A stretch of DNA of 56,505 nt from Curtobacterium sp. MCBD17_035 (GTDB lineage: Bacteria; Actinomycetota; Actinomycetes; Actinomycetales; Microbacteriaceae): contig NZ_CP126280.1 of the NCBI RefSeq assembly GCF_003234815.2, positions 1-56,505 on the forward strand, in the 5' to 3' direction. The notes under the pieces are model-generated. The model saw only the letters and a program-made list of their open reading frames with translations. It searched no databases and was not told the origin of the DNA. Every line of letters begins with the position of its first letter. The first letter of the stretch is position 1. This document shows positions 8,990 through 16,787 of this stretch, one piece after another. Both the position numbers and the translations under genes were made by a program.

Positions 8990-9448
8990 CTATCGAGACG
9001 CGAAGCTGCGTCGGTAGTAGACCAGCGCATCGTCACGGCCGACCTCCACGAGACCGTTCTTTGTCAGGAACCGTTGAGAGGCGATGTTTTTGACATCGGT
9101 GTCGGCGACCGCGACGCGAGCGCCCCATGCGGAGGCATGTTCGAGGGCCAGTCCAACCGCTTCAGTCGCAAGACCTGCCCCTCGGGCCGACGGCACGAGA
9201 CCGTAACCGAACTCGACCTGACCTGTCGCATCCGGTGGGCCGAAGAAACCCAAGCCTCCGACAGCGCGCCCGTCGCCAGTCCTCCGGACCAGGTACATCG
9301 TGAAGGGAGTCGCTGTTGGTTTCGCGGCCGACAGAGACGTCAACGGGTCCAGCTCATCGTCTAAGGGGTACTCGCGGTGCCAGTCATCTCCGGGTCGCTC
9401 CTCCCGCGCAACGATCCGCCGGGCGAGGTCCGGGGAGATTGGCTCCAG
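8990..9448 (-). CDS. GNAT-family acetyltransferase (RimJ/RimL-like), start unclear
   Basis: About 152 aa with a RimJ/RimL pattern: LEPISPDLARRIVAREERPG, then WHREYPLDDELD, then GFFGPPDATGQVEFGYGLVP and the CoA loop SARGAGLATEAVGLALEHA. The ending is NIASQRFLTKNGLVEVGRDD. Family members begin MxLxPI at this point, but here the codon is CTG and the nearest ATGs are in other frames. Either a CTG start is used or the native start has been lost. The upstream open frame carries no GNAT sequence. Confidence 0.7.
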   Translation of the reverse strand: MEPISPDLARRIVAREERPGDDWHREYPLDDELDPLTSLSAAKPTATPFTMYLVRRTGDGRAVGGLGFFGPPDATGQVEFGYGLVPSARGAGLATEAVGLALEHASAWGARVAVADTDVKNIASQRFLTKNGLVEVGRDDALVYYRRSFASR

Positions 9449-9551
9449 TGCATCCCATCGTCCTCGTGTCCCGTTGACCGAATGTTCAGCGGACGGGCGA
9501 CTGTGATGGAAGGGCGATGTGCTCGCAAGCCGAGGCGCGCCAGGCCGTCGC

Positions 9552-9962
9552 CTAGCCCAGTTGCACAGCGGGGGCGGAGGACTGTGGGGCGAACGTCCGC
9601 GAGGGCCAGGCCGTGTTTGTCGTGACGTCGACGCGGCCATCCGTGAGCGCGTGCTCGATGAAGAAACGGTTCTCGGCCGTCTGAGGGCCGCCGTAGTAGT
9701 ACCACTCCCACCGAACCCGACGAGCCCGACGAATGGTGAGCGCCCGTCGGGCGACCGAAATCTCCTCGGGCGCCCACACCATGAGGGTCTCGCCCTGGTC
9801 GAAGCCGACGACGAGACAGCCGTCGTCAGCTGCACGTACGGCGACAAGAGTGTGGAAGTTGTCGCCGGGTCGTCCGAACCAGTCCCCGAACACAGCGAGC
9901 GACCCGCTGATAGCCGGAGCGCTTTTTCGCAACTCCTCCACGATCCCCTGCACACCACCCAC
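9552..9962 (-). CDS. Conserved-looking hypothetical protein
   Basis: 136 aa beginning MGGVQGIVEELRKSAPAISG. The mixed alpha/beta sequence includes LVVGFDQGETLMVWAPEEI and RRVRWEWYYYGGPQTAENRF, which suggests a small beta-rich domain. Codon use fits a real gene. I do not recognise the family. Neighbours are unrelated single genes, so context gives no role. Confidence 0.6.
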   Translation of the reverse strand: MGGVQGIVEELRKSAPAISGSLAVFGDWFGRPGDNFHTLVAVRAADDGCLVVGFDQGETLMVWAPEEISVARRALTIRRARRVRWEWYYYGGPQTAENRFFIEHALTDGRVDVTTNTAWPSRTFAPQSSAPAVQLG

Positions 9963-10051
9963 CCTCCGATCCTACAAAAGCTACGACCCCACCACTCCCG
10001 CCCGGTAGAGGATCGACTTCGGGCACTCCCGCGAGATGGCGGCAAACGCCA

Positions 10052-10819
10052 TCAAAGTGCCGTGAGGCGATCGAATCGCGGCGACACTTCCGTTCCCTCA
10101 CGCGCGATGACGTCGAATCCGAGCCGATCCAGTTCTGCGGCAGCGGTCATCGGGTCATCGGACACCGCTGCGGCGAGCTGTCTGACGCGCCACCGGCGGC
10201 GTCCCTCGTGAAGCGCAGCGCCGGCGCCGTCTACGGTGTCAATGCCGAACTCGATGATCATCATCTCGAGTACGTCCTCAAGGCAGGGGCGGAACCGATG
10301 GCCGCCCGTAGGGAAGTGGACATCGCCAAATCTCGGCACCTCCCCCTTCGCCACGCGCTTCTGGTAGATCTTGCCGCGACGTCGCCCACCCGTAGCAGTG
10401 AGCGCGTCCGTCATGTCTTGACGCTCGGCATGGACGTTGTAGTGCGCCGACGGGACGTCACTGCCGCTGTCCCGGAGGTAGTCGACGGTGAAGAGGGGTC
10501 GCGCCGAGCCGTGCACGTTCACCTTGAAGGTCGAGCGGTCCACCGACACCAGATGGCTCACTGGGCTTAGAACGAGCCGATACTGAACGACTAGCCGGAA
10601 GGTCTCGGCGCCGTCGATATCCAGGCGAAGGCCGAGATCCTCGGTCGGCTCGACGGCCACCGCGACGCCGCCGCCGCGAGTCCGGACGACAGTGCTGTCC
10701 AGGCCGACGAGCCCGTTGGGAATTACTGCGGCGAGCATCTCCATGATCTCCAACATGAAGTCGAAGACCTTTTCCTGAAGGTTCCCATCGGCCTGTCCGC
10801 CGGAGTCAGCGCTCGGCAT
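10052..10819 (-). CDS. Hypothetical protein, second gene of a two-gene operon
   Basis: 255 aa, alpha/beta, no signal peptide or membrane segment. Features are a helical start (LQEKVFDFMLEIMEMLAAVI), a beta-rich middle (ETFRLVVQYRLVLSPVSHLV), a basic GGRRRGK loop and VHFPTGGHRFRPCLEDVLEM. I believe proteins with this GGHRFRPCLED pattern recur in actinobacteria beside a small helical partner, but I know no function. Its start lies inside the upstream small gene (14-bp overlap), so the two are co-translated. A toxin-antitoxin-like pair is one possibility, not shown. Confidence 0.7.
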   Translation of the reverse strand: MPSADSGGQADGNLQEKVFDFMLEIMEMLAAVIPNGLVGLDSTVVRTRGGGVAVAVEPTEDLGLRLDIDGAETFRLVVQYRLVLSPVSHLVSVDRSTFKVNVHGSARPLFTVDYLRDSGSDVPSAHYNVHAERQDMTDALTATGGRRRGKIYQKRVAKGEVPRFGDVHFPTGGHRFRPCLEDVLEMMIIEFGIDTVDGAGAALHEGRRRWRVRQLAAAVSDDPMTAAAELDRLGFDVIAREGTEVSPRFDRLTAL

Positions 10820-10997
10820 GCTCCTGCAGGTAAGTCAGGTCCTCAAGCTTCCGCAAAATCGCTTGTCCCTCCTGCGAGAGCTCGTATCGGTCAGCCCGAC
10901 GACGGAGCTCGTCGGCCGACGCACCCGCGCGTGCCTCGAGCTCGGCTAGGCGGCTGCTGATCTCGGGAATCGTGAGCACCTCGAGAGTGGGGACCAT
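10806..10997 (-). CDS. Small helical protein, first gene of a two-gene operon
   Basis: 63 aa from the ATG at 10995-10997 (MVPTLEVLTIPEISSRLAEL). The rest is an amphipathic, coiled-coil-like helix (EARAGASADELRRRADRYEL, then AILRKLEDLTYLQEHAER). No catalytic motif. Overlap with the following 255-aa gene implies a shared function. Size and helix content would suit an antitoxin or scaffold. An upstream ATG would add 35 residues of low-complexity sequence and is not favoured. Confidence 0.65.
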   Translation of the reverse strand: MVPTLEVLTIPEISSRLAELEARAGASADELRRRADRYELSQEGQAILRKLEDLTYLQEHAER

Positions 10998-11080
10998 GTA
11001 GCCATGGTGACACGGACCCCCGTCATCCGTTCGCAACTTGGCCACGACTGCTGGACATACGGATCGGCAACCGGCAGAGC

Positions 11081-11103
11081 CGCCCGGTAACCGATCGGCC
11101 ATT
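11081..11103. repeat. Second copy of the dispersed palindromic element
   Basis: Carries CCCGGTAACCGATCGGCCAT, matching the centre of the 8154 palindrome but degenerate in the right arm. It lies upstream of the 63-aa/255-aa operon. Confidence 0.45.
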
Positions 11104-11308
11104 GAGAAGTGTCCGCGACACTGCGCTGCGAGGGGGACGACACCGAACGAAACCGCTCATAGCGAAGCCGCCGGTGGCGCGGTGACGTACAAACCAGGTC
11201 TTGTCTTGCCGTCGACATGGCGGTGGTCCTCGGACGTGACCATGGCACCAATGGCCTACTGCCGGCCGCGCCAAGGAGTGATCGGTGGTCGCCGCTACTG
11301 TGCGAGGC

Positions 11309-11560
11309 ATGAACATCACCTCTGCCCGCGTCAGCGCGCTCGTCGGCCCACTGCGCGTCATCAGGATGGACCAACCGGACAAGCAGCAGGAGACCCGCGC
11401 GAGGCTTCGTGCTCTCGCCCGCGACGTCCGCGCCACCGGCCGGCCGTCACTCATCCGGTGGGTCGATGAGGCCGAGCGAGCCGTCGACGGCCAGGCGGAC
11501 GTCCCGCTCTCCGAACTCGCCAAGATCCTGTATCAAGAGGAACAGAACGCCACCTCTTGA
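11309..11560 (+). CDS. Small hypothetical protein
   Basis: 83 aa from the ATG at 11309 (MNITSARVSALVGPLRVIRM). Helical and charged (QETRARLRALARDVRATGRP, IRWVDEAERAVDG), with a short acidic C-terminus. No recognised domain. The upstream extension of the frame lacks a ribosome site. Confidence comes mainly from codon bias and a compact, plausible composition. Confidence 0.5.
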   Translation: MNITSARVSALVGPLRVIRMDQPDKQQETRARLRALARDVRATGRPSLIRWVDEAERAVDGQADVPLSELAKILYQEEQNATS

Positions 11561-11792
11561 CCTCGCGCGGCAGTCGACCGCCGCGGACGAACTGCACACA
11601 GCCATCTGTCCGCCACGAGCGACATGGCCTAATGGATCAACTTCGGCACAGGTATCGTCCCGAGAATGGCCGACGTACGTATGATCCCATCGCCCCTGCT
11701 TAACCACGCCGAGTACGCCGACGCGGCGATCGTCCCTGCTAACCAAGAAGTTAACGTTGTCACCAGGCCGCATCAGCCCTCTGACCGAGCGA

Positions 11793-12302
11793 CTAGGACG
11801 GCTTTTTGACGACGCCGACGGTCTTCCTGTCCTCGGAGAACATGACTCCGGCACGGGCCTCGACCTCAGGAATCACGCGATCCGTCGGAATATCGCCGCG
11901 TACCCACGCGGTCAGAACGACCATCGATTCGCCGACCAGTGTCTCGATGCCCGGTCGCGGCTCCTGCACCATCGCCAGCATGGCGACGATGACGTCGAGC
12001 ACGGGCTGTTCGTCCTTCGTCGGGAACGCGCTCAACTGGTTGAGCGCGTTCCCGAACTTCGCCATGGCTGCGCCAGATGGGTTGTATCCATGGCCACCCC
12101 GTGTTTGACGGACCTCGAGCAGCGCCGCGATCGTGTTGAGTAGCCATTCCCGTCGCTCAGTTGCGGTGACCTCGCGCGCTACACGCTTCCGATCGAGCCC
12201 GTCTCGGACCCACGGGACGACGACCGAGGCGACCAGTGACAGCAAGGCACCGATTAGGACCCCCCAGAAGCCGATCAAAGCGTTCTGCGTGTCGGCGTCC
12301 AC
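11793..12302 (-). CDS. Single-pass membrane protein, hypothetical
   Basis: 169 aa from a GTG at 12300-12302 (VDADTQNALIGFWGVLIGAL). One transmembrane helix at about residues 9-30 is followed by a basic stop-transfer (DGLDRKRVAREVTATERREW) and a helical cytoplasmic domain with IAALLEVRQTRGGHGYNPSG. The frame stays open upstream to 12530 and would add an N-terminus containing a 10-residue tandem repeat, so the true start is uncertain. Its topology mirrors the divergent gene at 12734, which suggests distant relatives. Function unknown. Confidence 0.6.
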   Translation of the reverse strand: MDADTQNALIGFWGVLIGALLSLVASVVVPWVRDGLDRKRVAREVTATERREWLLNTIAALLEVRQTRGGHGYNPSGAAMAKFGNALNQLSAFPTKDEQPVLDVIVAMLAMVQEPRPGIETLVGESMVVLTAWVRGDIPTDRVIPEVEARAGVMFSEDRKTVGVVKKPS

Positions 12303-12390
12303 GCGGCGAGCGTAGCCCCTGTCGAGGTCCGCGCGGGGATCGTCAACTGAGACGAGGTCACCGGGAGTGACGTATTGCGCCGGCGTGCGC

Positions 12391-12450
12391 TCGATCGCCC
12401 GGATGACGACCGGCGTAGGCTCGGTCGCCCGGATGACGACCGGCGACCGG
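12391..12450. repeat. Two tandem 30-bp units
   Basis: Units 12391-12420 and 12421-12450 share the core GCCCGGATGACGACCGGCG and match at about 26 of 30 bases. The unit length is a multiple of three, and on the minus strand it encodes VVIRAxExTP twice, possibly as part of an N-terminal extension of the neighbouring membrane protein. Confidence 0.6.
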
Positions 12451-12733
12451 ACGGGTGCGAGGGTCGCTTCCGGCCGTATCCACTTAGCTTCGAACTTCCC
12501 ACTGCGGCGCCCGGCAGCCTCGACTCCCATGCCCTGACCGAGTCCCTAGTTGGTCCGCGACCTCTCGCGGTGATGGCATGTCGTACGAACGAGTCGCGGC
12601 GGACAAAGCCATCGGCCTACCCGCCGTGGCCCAACCCGTCGGTACTGCCAAGCAACGCGTCCATTTCCGTACTTCAGACACGTTTAGGCGGTTAGCTGGT
12701 GGACATCAAACAAACTGCTACCCTCGGCGCACT

Positions 12734-13276
12734 ATGAACGCGTCGCGGAGACCGTGGTGGCGTCGACTCGGCCGCGATGCGGCAGTCGGCGCCATCGCTG
12801 CGGTCTTGGGTGCCGTCATCGGGCTCGGCGGCTCGATCATCGGTGCCAACCTCACCGACAATACCGCACATCAGGAAGCGCTGCGAAGTGAGCGACTCGA
12901 CGCCTACACCCAGTTCGTAGCCGCGATCGACGCCGAAACCCCATCCATGGATCAGGTCATCGTCGACGTCTACTGGCGCCTCAAATTGAATCAAGACGAC
13001 GCTGCCAGCATGGCTGCTCATGGCACGCATCTCGCTACGTGGTTGGCGGACCTCGGAAGCCTCGACAGGGCGGAGGTGAAGGTGCGGATGATCGGCTCGC
13101 CCGCTGAAGCGAAGCTCGCGCGGAAGGTCGTCCTCTTCGCCTACGGGTCCTACACCGGCTACACGAAGTGGGAAACGTACACTCAGCTCGAAAACTACAA
13201 GACAAAGCAGGATCACGCGGAGTCTCTGCTAGAGACGCAGTTCGTCACCGCCGCGATCAAGGAGGAGCAGCAGTAG
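12734..13276 (+). CDS. Single-pass membrane protein, hypothetical
   Basis: 180 aa from the ATG at 12734 (MNASRRPWWRRLGRDAAVGA). A basic N-terminus precedes one membrane helix (AIAAVLGAVIGLGGSIIGAN), followed by a helical soluble part beginning HQEALRSERLDAYTQFVAAI. The pattern of a membrane helix followed by an ExR(E/L)-type helix is shared with the divergent 11793-12302 gene. No enzyme motif. The longer upstream frame is not supported by codon use or a ribosome site. Confidence 0.6.
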   Translation: MNASRRPWWRRLGRDAAVGAIAAVLGAVIGLGGSIIGANLTDNTAHQEALRSERLDAYTQFVAAIDAETPSMDQVIVDVYWRLKLNQDDAASMAAHGTHLATWLADLGSLDRAEVKVRMIGSPAEAKLARKVVLFAYGSYTGYTKWETYTQLENYKTKQDHAESLLETQFVTAAIKEEQQ

Positions 13277-13525
13277 CGGGACCTCCGAGCGCCTTCACGG
13301 CCTTGGCGGGGGTAGCGGCGGAAAGAGCAGGGTGACAGCGCGGCGCGCCGCCCTCGTGAACAAACAAGTTTCGGTCGCTGAGCAACGTGTGCAGAAACAT
13401 TGTGCCGTTGTACGCAGCGCCATCATCTCGTCCCGCGGCACCGCTAGACAATTTGCCCTGATCTGTTCTGGTGTGGAGAAATCGTGTCCGAACGAGGATC
13501 GCCTATCGGGTCCAGCCCAAGCCGC

Positions 13526-13675
13526 TCAGTTGCGCGACTCCGCGGGCACGTGCTCCTCGGGCAACAGCTCCGTGCCCTTGTCGATCACTGTACCGGGGAG
13601 GCCGTCGTCGGATTCCGAGATGGTCGCCGGTGTGAGCGTGTCGCCCTGGGGGTGATGCGTTGCGCTGGCGTCCAC
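13526..13675 (-). CDS. Small LTPAT-motif protein, possibly without a functional start
   Basis: From a GTG at 13673-13675 the frame gives 49 aa: VDASATHHPQGDTLTPATIS, then a DDGLPGTVIDKGTELLPEEH stretch and VPAESRN. It aligns with the fragment at 3125-3217 and with the gene at 44393-44581. The similarity continues upstream of the GTG (RYRHP), where the expected start codon reads GTC, although an AGGAGG lies 12 bases before it. Either the start has mutated or a non-standard start is used. Function unknown. Confidence 0.45.
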   Translation of the reverse strand: MDASATHHPQGDTLTPATISESDDGLPGTVIDKGTELLPEEHVPAESRN

Positions 13676-13932
13676 GGGATGACGATATCGGACAGGGTGA
13701 GCCTCCTAGGGCATGCGCGCAGCAGAGCGTCTCGGTCAGCTTCGATCCGGTAGCTATCGTCAAACGAGACGCGGGCACGACACGGAGCGATGCTAGAAAA
13801 TCGCCGCCACGCGCTGTCCGCGGCCTCCCAGTAACACGAGCACGGATCGCGTGATCCGACGGTCGCCTACGCGATCGCTGAACGGAGCGCTCAACGCGCT
13901 GGAAGCGCGAAGAGGCGGCTCCGACGATGTGG

Positions 13933-14013
13933 TCAGCGCGGGAACGAGCCGGAAGAGACGTCGGCGACGTCGGACTTGACGAGCTCCCACGGTTTCCCGT
14001 ATCCCTCTCGCAT
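13933..14013 (-). CDS. 26-aa reading frame with a strong ribosome site
   Basis: AGAAGGAG precedes ATG (14011-14013) by 5 bases. The frame encodes MREGYGKPWELVKSDVADVS followed by SGSFPR and a stop. Too short to assign. It may be a true small protein or the start of a truncated gene, since the sequence downstream shows no continuing codon bias. Confidence 0.25.
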   Translation of the reverse strand: MREGYGKPWELVKSDVADVSSGSFPR

Positions 14014-14158
14014 CACCGCTCCTTCTGGAGGGAGATCAGCAACGCACACACCACACCATGGTCCTCGGTGTTCTGTGCACGCCAGCGCAGCATCGTGTCC
14101 GTCACCCACCCGGCGCTGATGGTCGGAGGACGCCGAGTGTTGACCCGCGGCCGCCCCA

Positions 14159-15253
14159 TTACCGGATGCGTCGCTCGGCGACGATCGGGCACTCGAAGGG
14201 ATCGCGGGCAGCGAGCCCGACCCGGTTGAGGTACTCCACCACTATTTGATACGAGCGGACCAGGCTCGTCTCGGTGTACGGCACGTCGTTCTCCATGCAG
14301 TACTCGCGCACCATCTTTCGCGCGGCGCCCAGGTGCGGTCGCGGCATGTTCGGGAACAGGTGGTGCTCGACCTGGTAGTTCAGGCCCCCCATGAAGTGCG
14401 CCATCCACCAGCCGCCGCGGATGTTGCGGGACGTGAGCACCTGCCGGCTAAAGAAGTCGACCTTCTGGTCGTGCGGGATCATCGGCATGCCCTTGTGGTT
14501 CGGCGCGAACGACGCACCCATATAGAGCCCAAAAACGGCCAGCTGCACACCGAGGAACGCGACCGCCAGGCCCAGCGGCAGGAACCAGAACACCGCGCCG
14601 AAGTAGAGGCAGAAGCGGAGGAGGAACAGGGCGGCTTCGATCCGCCGCCCTCGGAGCTCACGAGGGTTCGCGAGAACTTTCGCGGACTGCCAGTGCAGGT
14701 TCGCGCCCTCGAGCAGCAGCATCGGGAAGAACGCGTACCCCTGCACGCGGACGAGCTTGCGAAGGAATCCGCTCCGGGACGCCGCGTCCTCCTCCCGGAA
14801 TGAGAGCGCGGCGAACGAGACGTCCGGGTCCTTGCCGACGGTGTTCGGGTTGCCATGGTGCCGCGTGTGCTTGTTCATCCACCACGAGTAGCTCACGCCG
14901 GCGAGGAACGTGCCCGCGTACTGCGCGGTCCCGTCGTTCCACCGATGCGAGGCGAACACCTGCCGGTGTGCGGCCTCGTGGGACAGGAACGCGAACTGGG
15001 TGAACAACACGCCAAGGGCCGCCGCGACGATCAGCTGGAACCACGACGCTCCAAGGAACGCGAACGCGGCCCACGCGCCGCCGAGCGCCACGACCAGCAC
15101 CCCGAACACGGCCCAGTAGTAGCCGGTGCGACGCTCGAGCAGGCCCCGGTTCTTCACCTGCCGCAGCAGGCCCGAGTAGAGCGAGGTACCGCCCCGCGAC
15201 CCGGCAGGAGCCGGGCGGGTACGCGTGTACCCGAAGGATGTCATATCCGTCAC
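14159..15253 (-). CDS. Membrane fatty-acid desaturase (acyl-lipid/acyl-CoA, front-end type)
   Basis: 364 aa from a GTG at 15251-15253, chosen because GAGAGGA lies about 10 bases upstream; an ATG three codons in (15242-15244) is the alternative. All three histidine boxes of di-iron desaturases are present: HEAAHRQ, NKHTRHH and QVEHH. Four or more hydrophobic helices surround them (AVFGVLVVALGGAWAAFAFL, FLLRFCLYFGAVFWFLPLGL). It inserts double bonds into membrane lipid acyl chains, needs an external electron donor, and typically serves cold adaptation. No ferredoxin or reductase gene is adjacent. Confidence 0.93.
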   Translation of the reverse strand: MTDMTSFGYTRTRPAPAGSRGGTSLYSGLLRQVKNRGLLERRTGYYWAVFGVLVVALGGAWAAFAFLGASWFQLIVAAALGVLFTQFAFLSHEAAHRQVFASHRWNDGTAQYAGTFLAGVSYSWWMNKHTRHHGNPNTVGKDPDVSFAALSFREEDAASRSGFLRKLVRVQGYAFFPMLLLEGANLHWQSAKVLANPRELRGRRIEAALFLLRFCLYFGAVFWFLPLGLAVAFLGVQLAVFGLYMGASFAPNHKGMPMIPHDQKVDFFSRQVLTSRNIRGGWWMAHFMGGLNYQVEHHLFPNMPRPHLGAARKMVREYCMENDVPYTETSLVRSYQIVVEYLNRVGLAARDPFECPIVAERRIR

Positions 15254-15477
15254 AGTGCTTCGTCCTCTCCGTGGCGGCCGAACCGGAACCCCGGTCACTG
15301 CATCAGGGCTCCCCCCACACAATCAGCAGCACGCCACCGCTGTCCGGAATCGGGCAACGCGGCCGAGCCGTGAACGGCCACGAACACTGTTGCGCTTGAG
15401 CAGCGGCTAGCAAACGTTCAATCCCCCCGGGAAGAACCTCGCCAACGCCCAGCCACCATCGCTGGCACCTGCGTCCG

Positions 15478-15506
15478 GCCACCGATCGGCTATCGGACGG
15501 TCATGG
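15478..15506. repeat. Third copy of the dispersed palindromic element
   Basis: Contains CCACCGATCGGCTATCGGAC followed by GGTCAT. It matches the 8154 copy in both centre and right flank (CGGACGGTSAT), so the shared unit is longer than the palindrome alone. It lies just downstream of the GNAT gene at 15554. Confidence 0.5.
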
Positions 15507-15553
15507 CTCCGCCAGCGAGCTCGCTCCAACTGCCGCTCGGCGGCGCTGTCGTC

Positions 15554-16204
15554 CTACGAAGAAGTGATGCCGAGCTGTGCGAGAACGGGTTGGTCGCCGA
15601 TGGTCTGCAGGTTCCACATCGGGCGCTTGAACGCACCGCGGGAGAGTCGCACGCGCTGCTCGTCGACCGGTTGCCCGGGCCGGGGCGATACCTGCGTGAC
15701 ACCGTTCGGCTTGTAACCGAGCTTGTAGGAGACGGACAGCGACGGGGTGTTCCAGGCCGCAGCACTTGACTCTGCCCATTCGGCACCGAGCGTGTCGAAG
15801 GCGAACAGCAGCAGGGCGGCGCGCATCTCGGTGCCGACGCCGTTGCCTTGGGCGCGTCGCGTCAGCCAGGAACCGGAGTTCACAGTCCGGCGGTCCACGA
15901 AGTTGAACGCGGCGAGGTCCTGCGCCCCGATCACCTCGTCGTCAAGAATGACGGCGAATTGGATCGTCCAGTTCTGCGGGGAGACCTGTCGGAGGCTCCA
16001 CTGGTGCATCGCGAGGTTTCGCGGCAGCTCCTCCGGAGACGCATCGGTCCATGGGAAGCCAAACGGCATGCGGTCCGGGTTGTGGATGCCATCAAGAGCA
16101 GCCTGCGCCAGGGCAGGGAGGTCCTGGTCCCGGACCGGACGCAACACCAGCCGTGGGGTTCGGAGTTCGAGTCCGAACAACGGCCACAGCTTCTCTAGTT
16201 CCAT
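15554..16204 (-). CDS. GNAT-family acetyltransferase (RimJ/RimL-like)
   Basis: 216 aa. Begins with a short extension (MELEKLWPLFGLELRTPRLV), then the RimJ/RimL start LRPVRDQDLPALAQAALDGI. The CoA-binding loop is SWLTRRAQGNGVGTEMRAAL and the C-terminal signature is WNTPSLSVSYKLGYKPNGVT. Longer than the other GNATs here because of a C-terminal segment (RLSRGAFKRPMWNLQTIGDQ). Substrate unknown. Stand-alone gene. Confidence 0.88.
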   Translation of the reverse strand: MELEKLWPLFGLELRTPRLVLRPVRDQDLPALAQAALDGIHNPDRMPFGFPWTDASPEELPRNLAMHQWSLRQVSPQNWTIQFAVILDDEVIGAQDLAAFNFVDRRTVNSGSWLTRRAQGNGVGTEMRAALLLFAFDTLGAEWAESSAAAWNTPSLSVSYKLGYKPNGVTQVSPRPGQPVDEQRVRLSRGAFKRPMWNLQTIGDQPVLAQLGITSS

Positions 16205-16382
16205 CCCGCGACGCTACCTGCGCCGGTCACCGCAGCGACGCGTGTTACGCGCTCGGCCGCTGAGTAGGGGCCCTCGCATCTGTTCTCTCGCCGCGCACGG
16301 TGAGCGATCGGTCAACGGACGATGTGAAGCAAGCACGCTGGATCGTCACACCAGAAAGGCTCGGCAGTCGAGAACAACTATG

Positions 16383-16787
16383 TCAGCGCGCAGACCGCCC
16401 CGGACTAAGGCGACGATCGTCGCCTACGTAGCGCGCCCCATCGTTGTAAGCGGCCTCCCTCCTCACCACCTCCGCCAACACGGCACGCTCGACGAAAGCC
16501 GACCATGATGCATCGTCCTCAAGGTGCGCAGTGGCACGAAACGCTGCCTTCGCTCGCGCCCGGACCTGACGGCTCATATACGTCGTGACCGAGACGGTAG
16601 GCGACTCAGCGCGCTCCTCAACCTGCGCTTCTTCGGACTCAGGGGACTCCCCCGGCGTCTCCGGCGAAGCCACCGAAACTGGTCGCGCGGGCGGATCGGT
16701 GCGGTTCCTCGCACGCAGGCGTGACAAATCCATCGCCGCGCTGCGAGGAGCGAGGCCACCGACGTGACGATCAGGAATGGCGCTCAC
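16383..16787 (-). CDS. ParA partner, probable centromere-binding adaptor (ParB-like)
   Basis: 134 aa; its ATG overlaps the TGA of parA (ATGA), the usual arrangement for type Ib partition operons. The N-terminal half is disordered and acidic (PETPGESPESEEAQVEERAE). The C-terminal half is compact: VTTYMSRQVRARAKAAFRAT, then DDASWSAFVERAVLAEVVRR, resembling ribbon-helix-helix or short helical DNA-binding partners. The basic tail ends RRLSPGRSAR. No ParB (Spo0J) nuclease domain. Role inferred from gene order plus size. Confidence 0.75.
   Translation of the reverse strand: MSAIPDRHVGGLAPRSAAMDLSRLRARNRTDPPARPVSVASPETPGESPESEEAQVEERAESPTVSVTTYMSRQVRARAKAAFRATAHLEDDASWSAFVERAVLAEVVRREAAYNDGARYVGDDRRLSPGRSAR

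Larger units (their letters stand above)
13277..14158. other. Mostly non-coding stretch with relics
   Basis: No convincing full-length gene in about 880 bp. It holds an LTPAT-family reading (13526-13675), a weak copy of the dispersed palindrome (13496-13512) and a 26-codon reading frame with a strong ribosome site (13933-14013). The rest looks like decayed sequence. Confidence 0.5.

Noticed and set aside
13257..13451. 64-codon minus-strand frame after the 12734 gene
   Set aside because: Overlaps the end of the supported plus-strand gene, no ribosome site, no family; could be decayed DNA.
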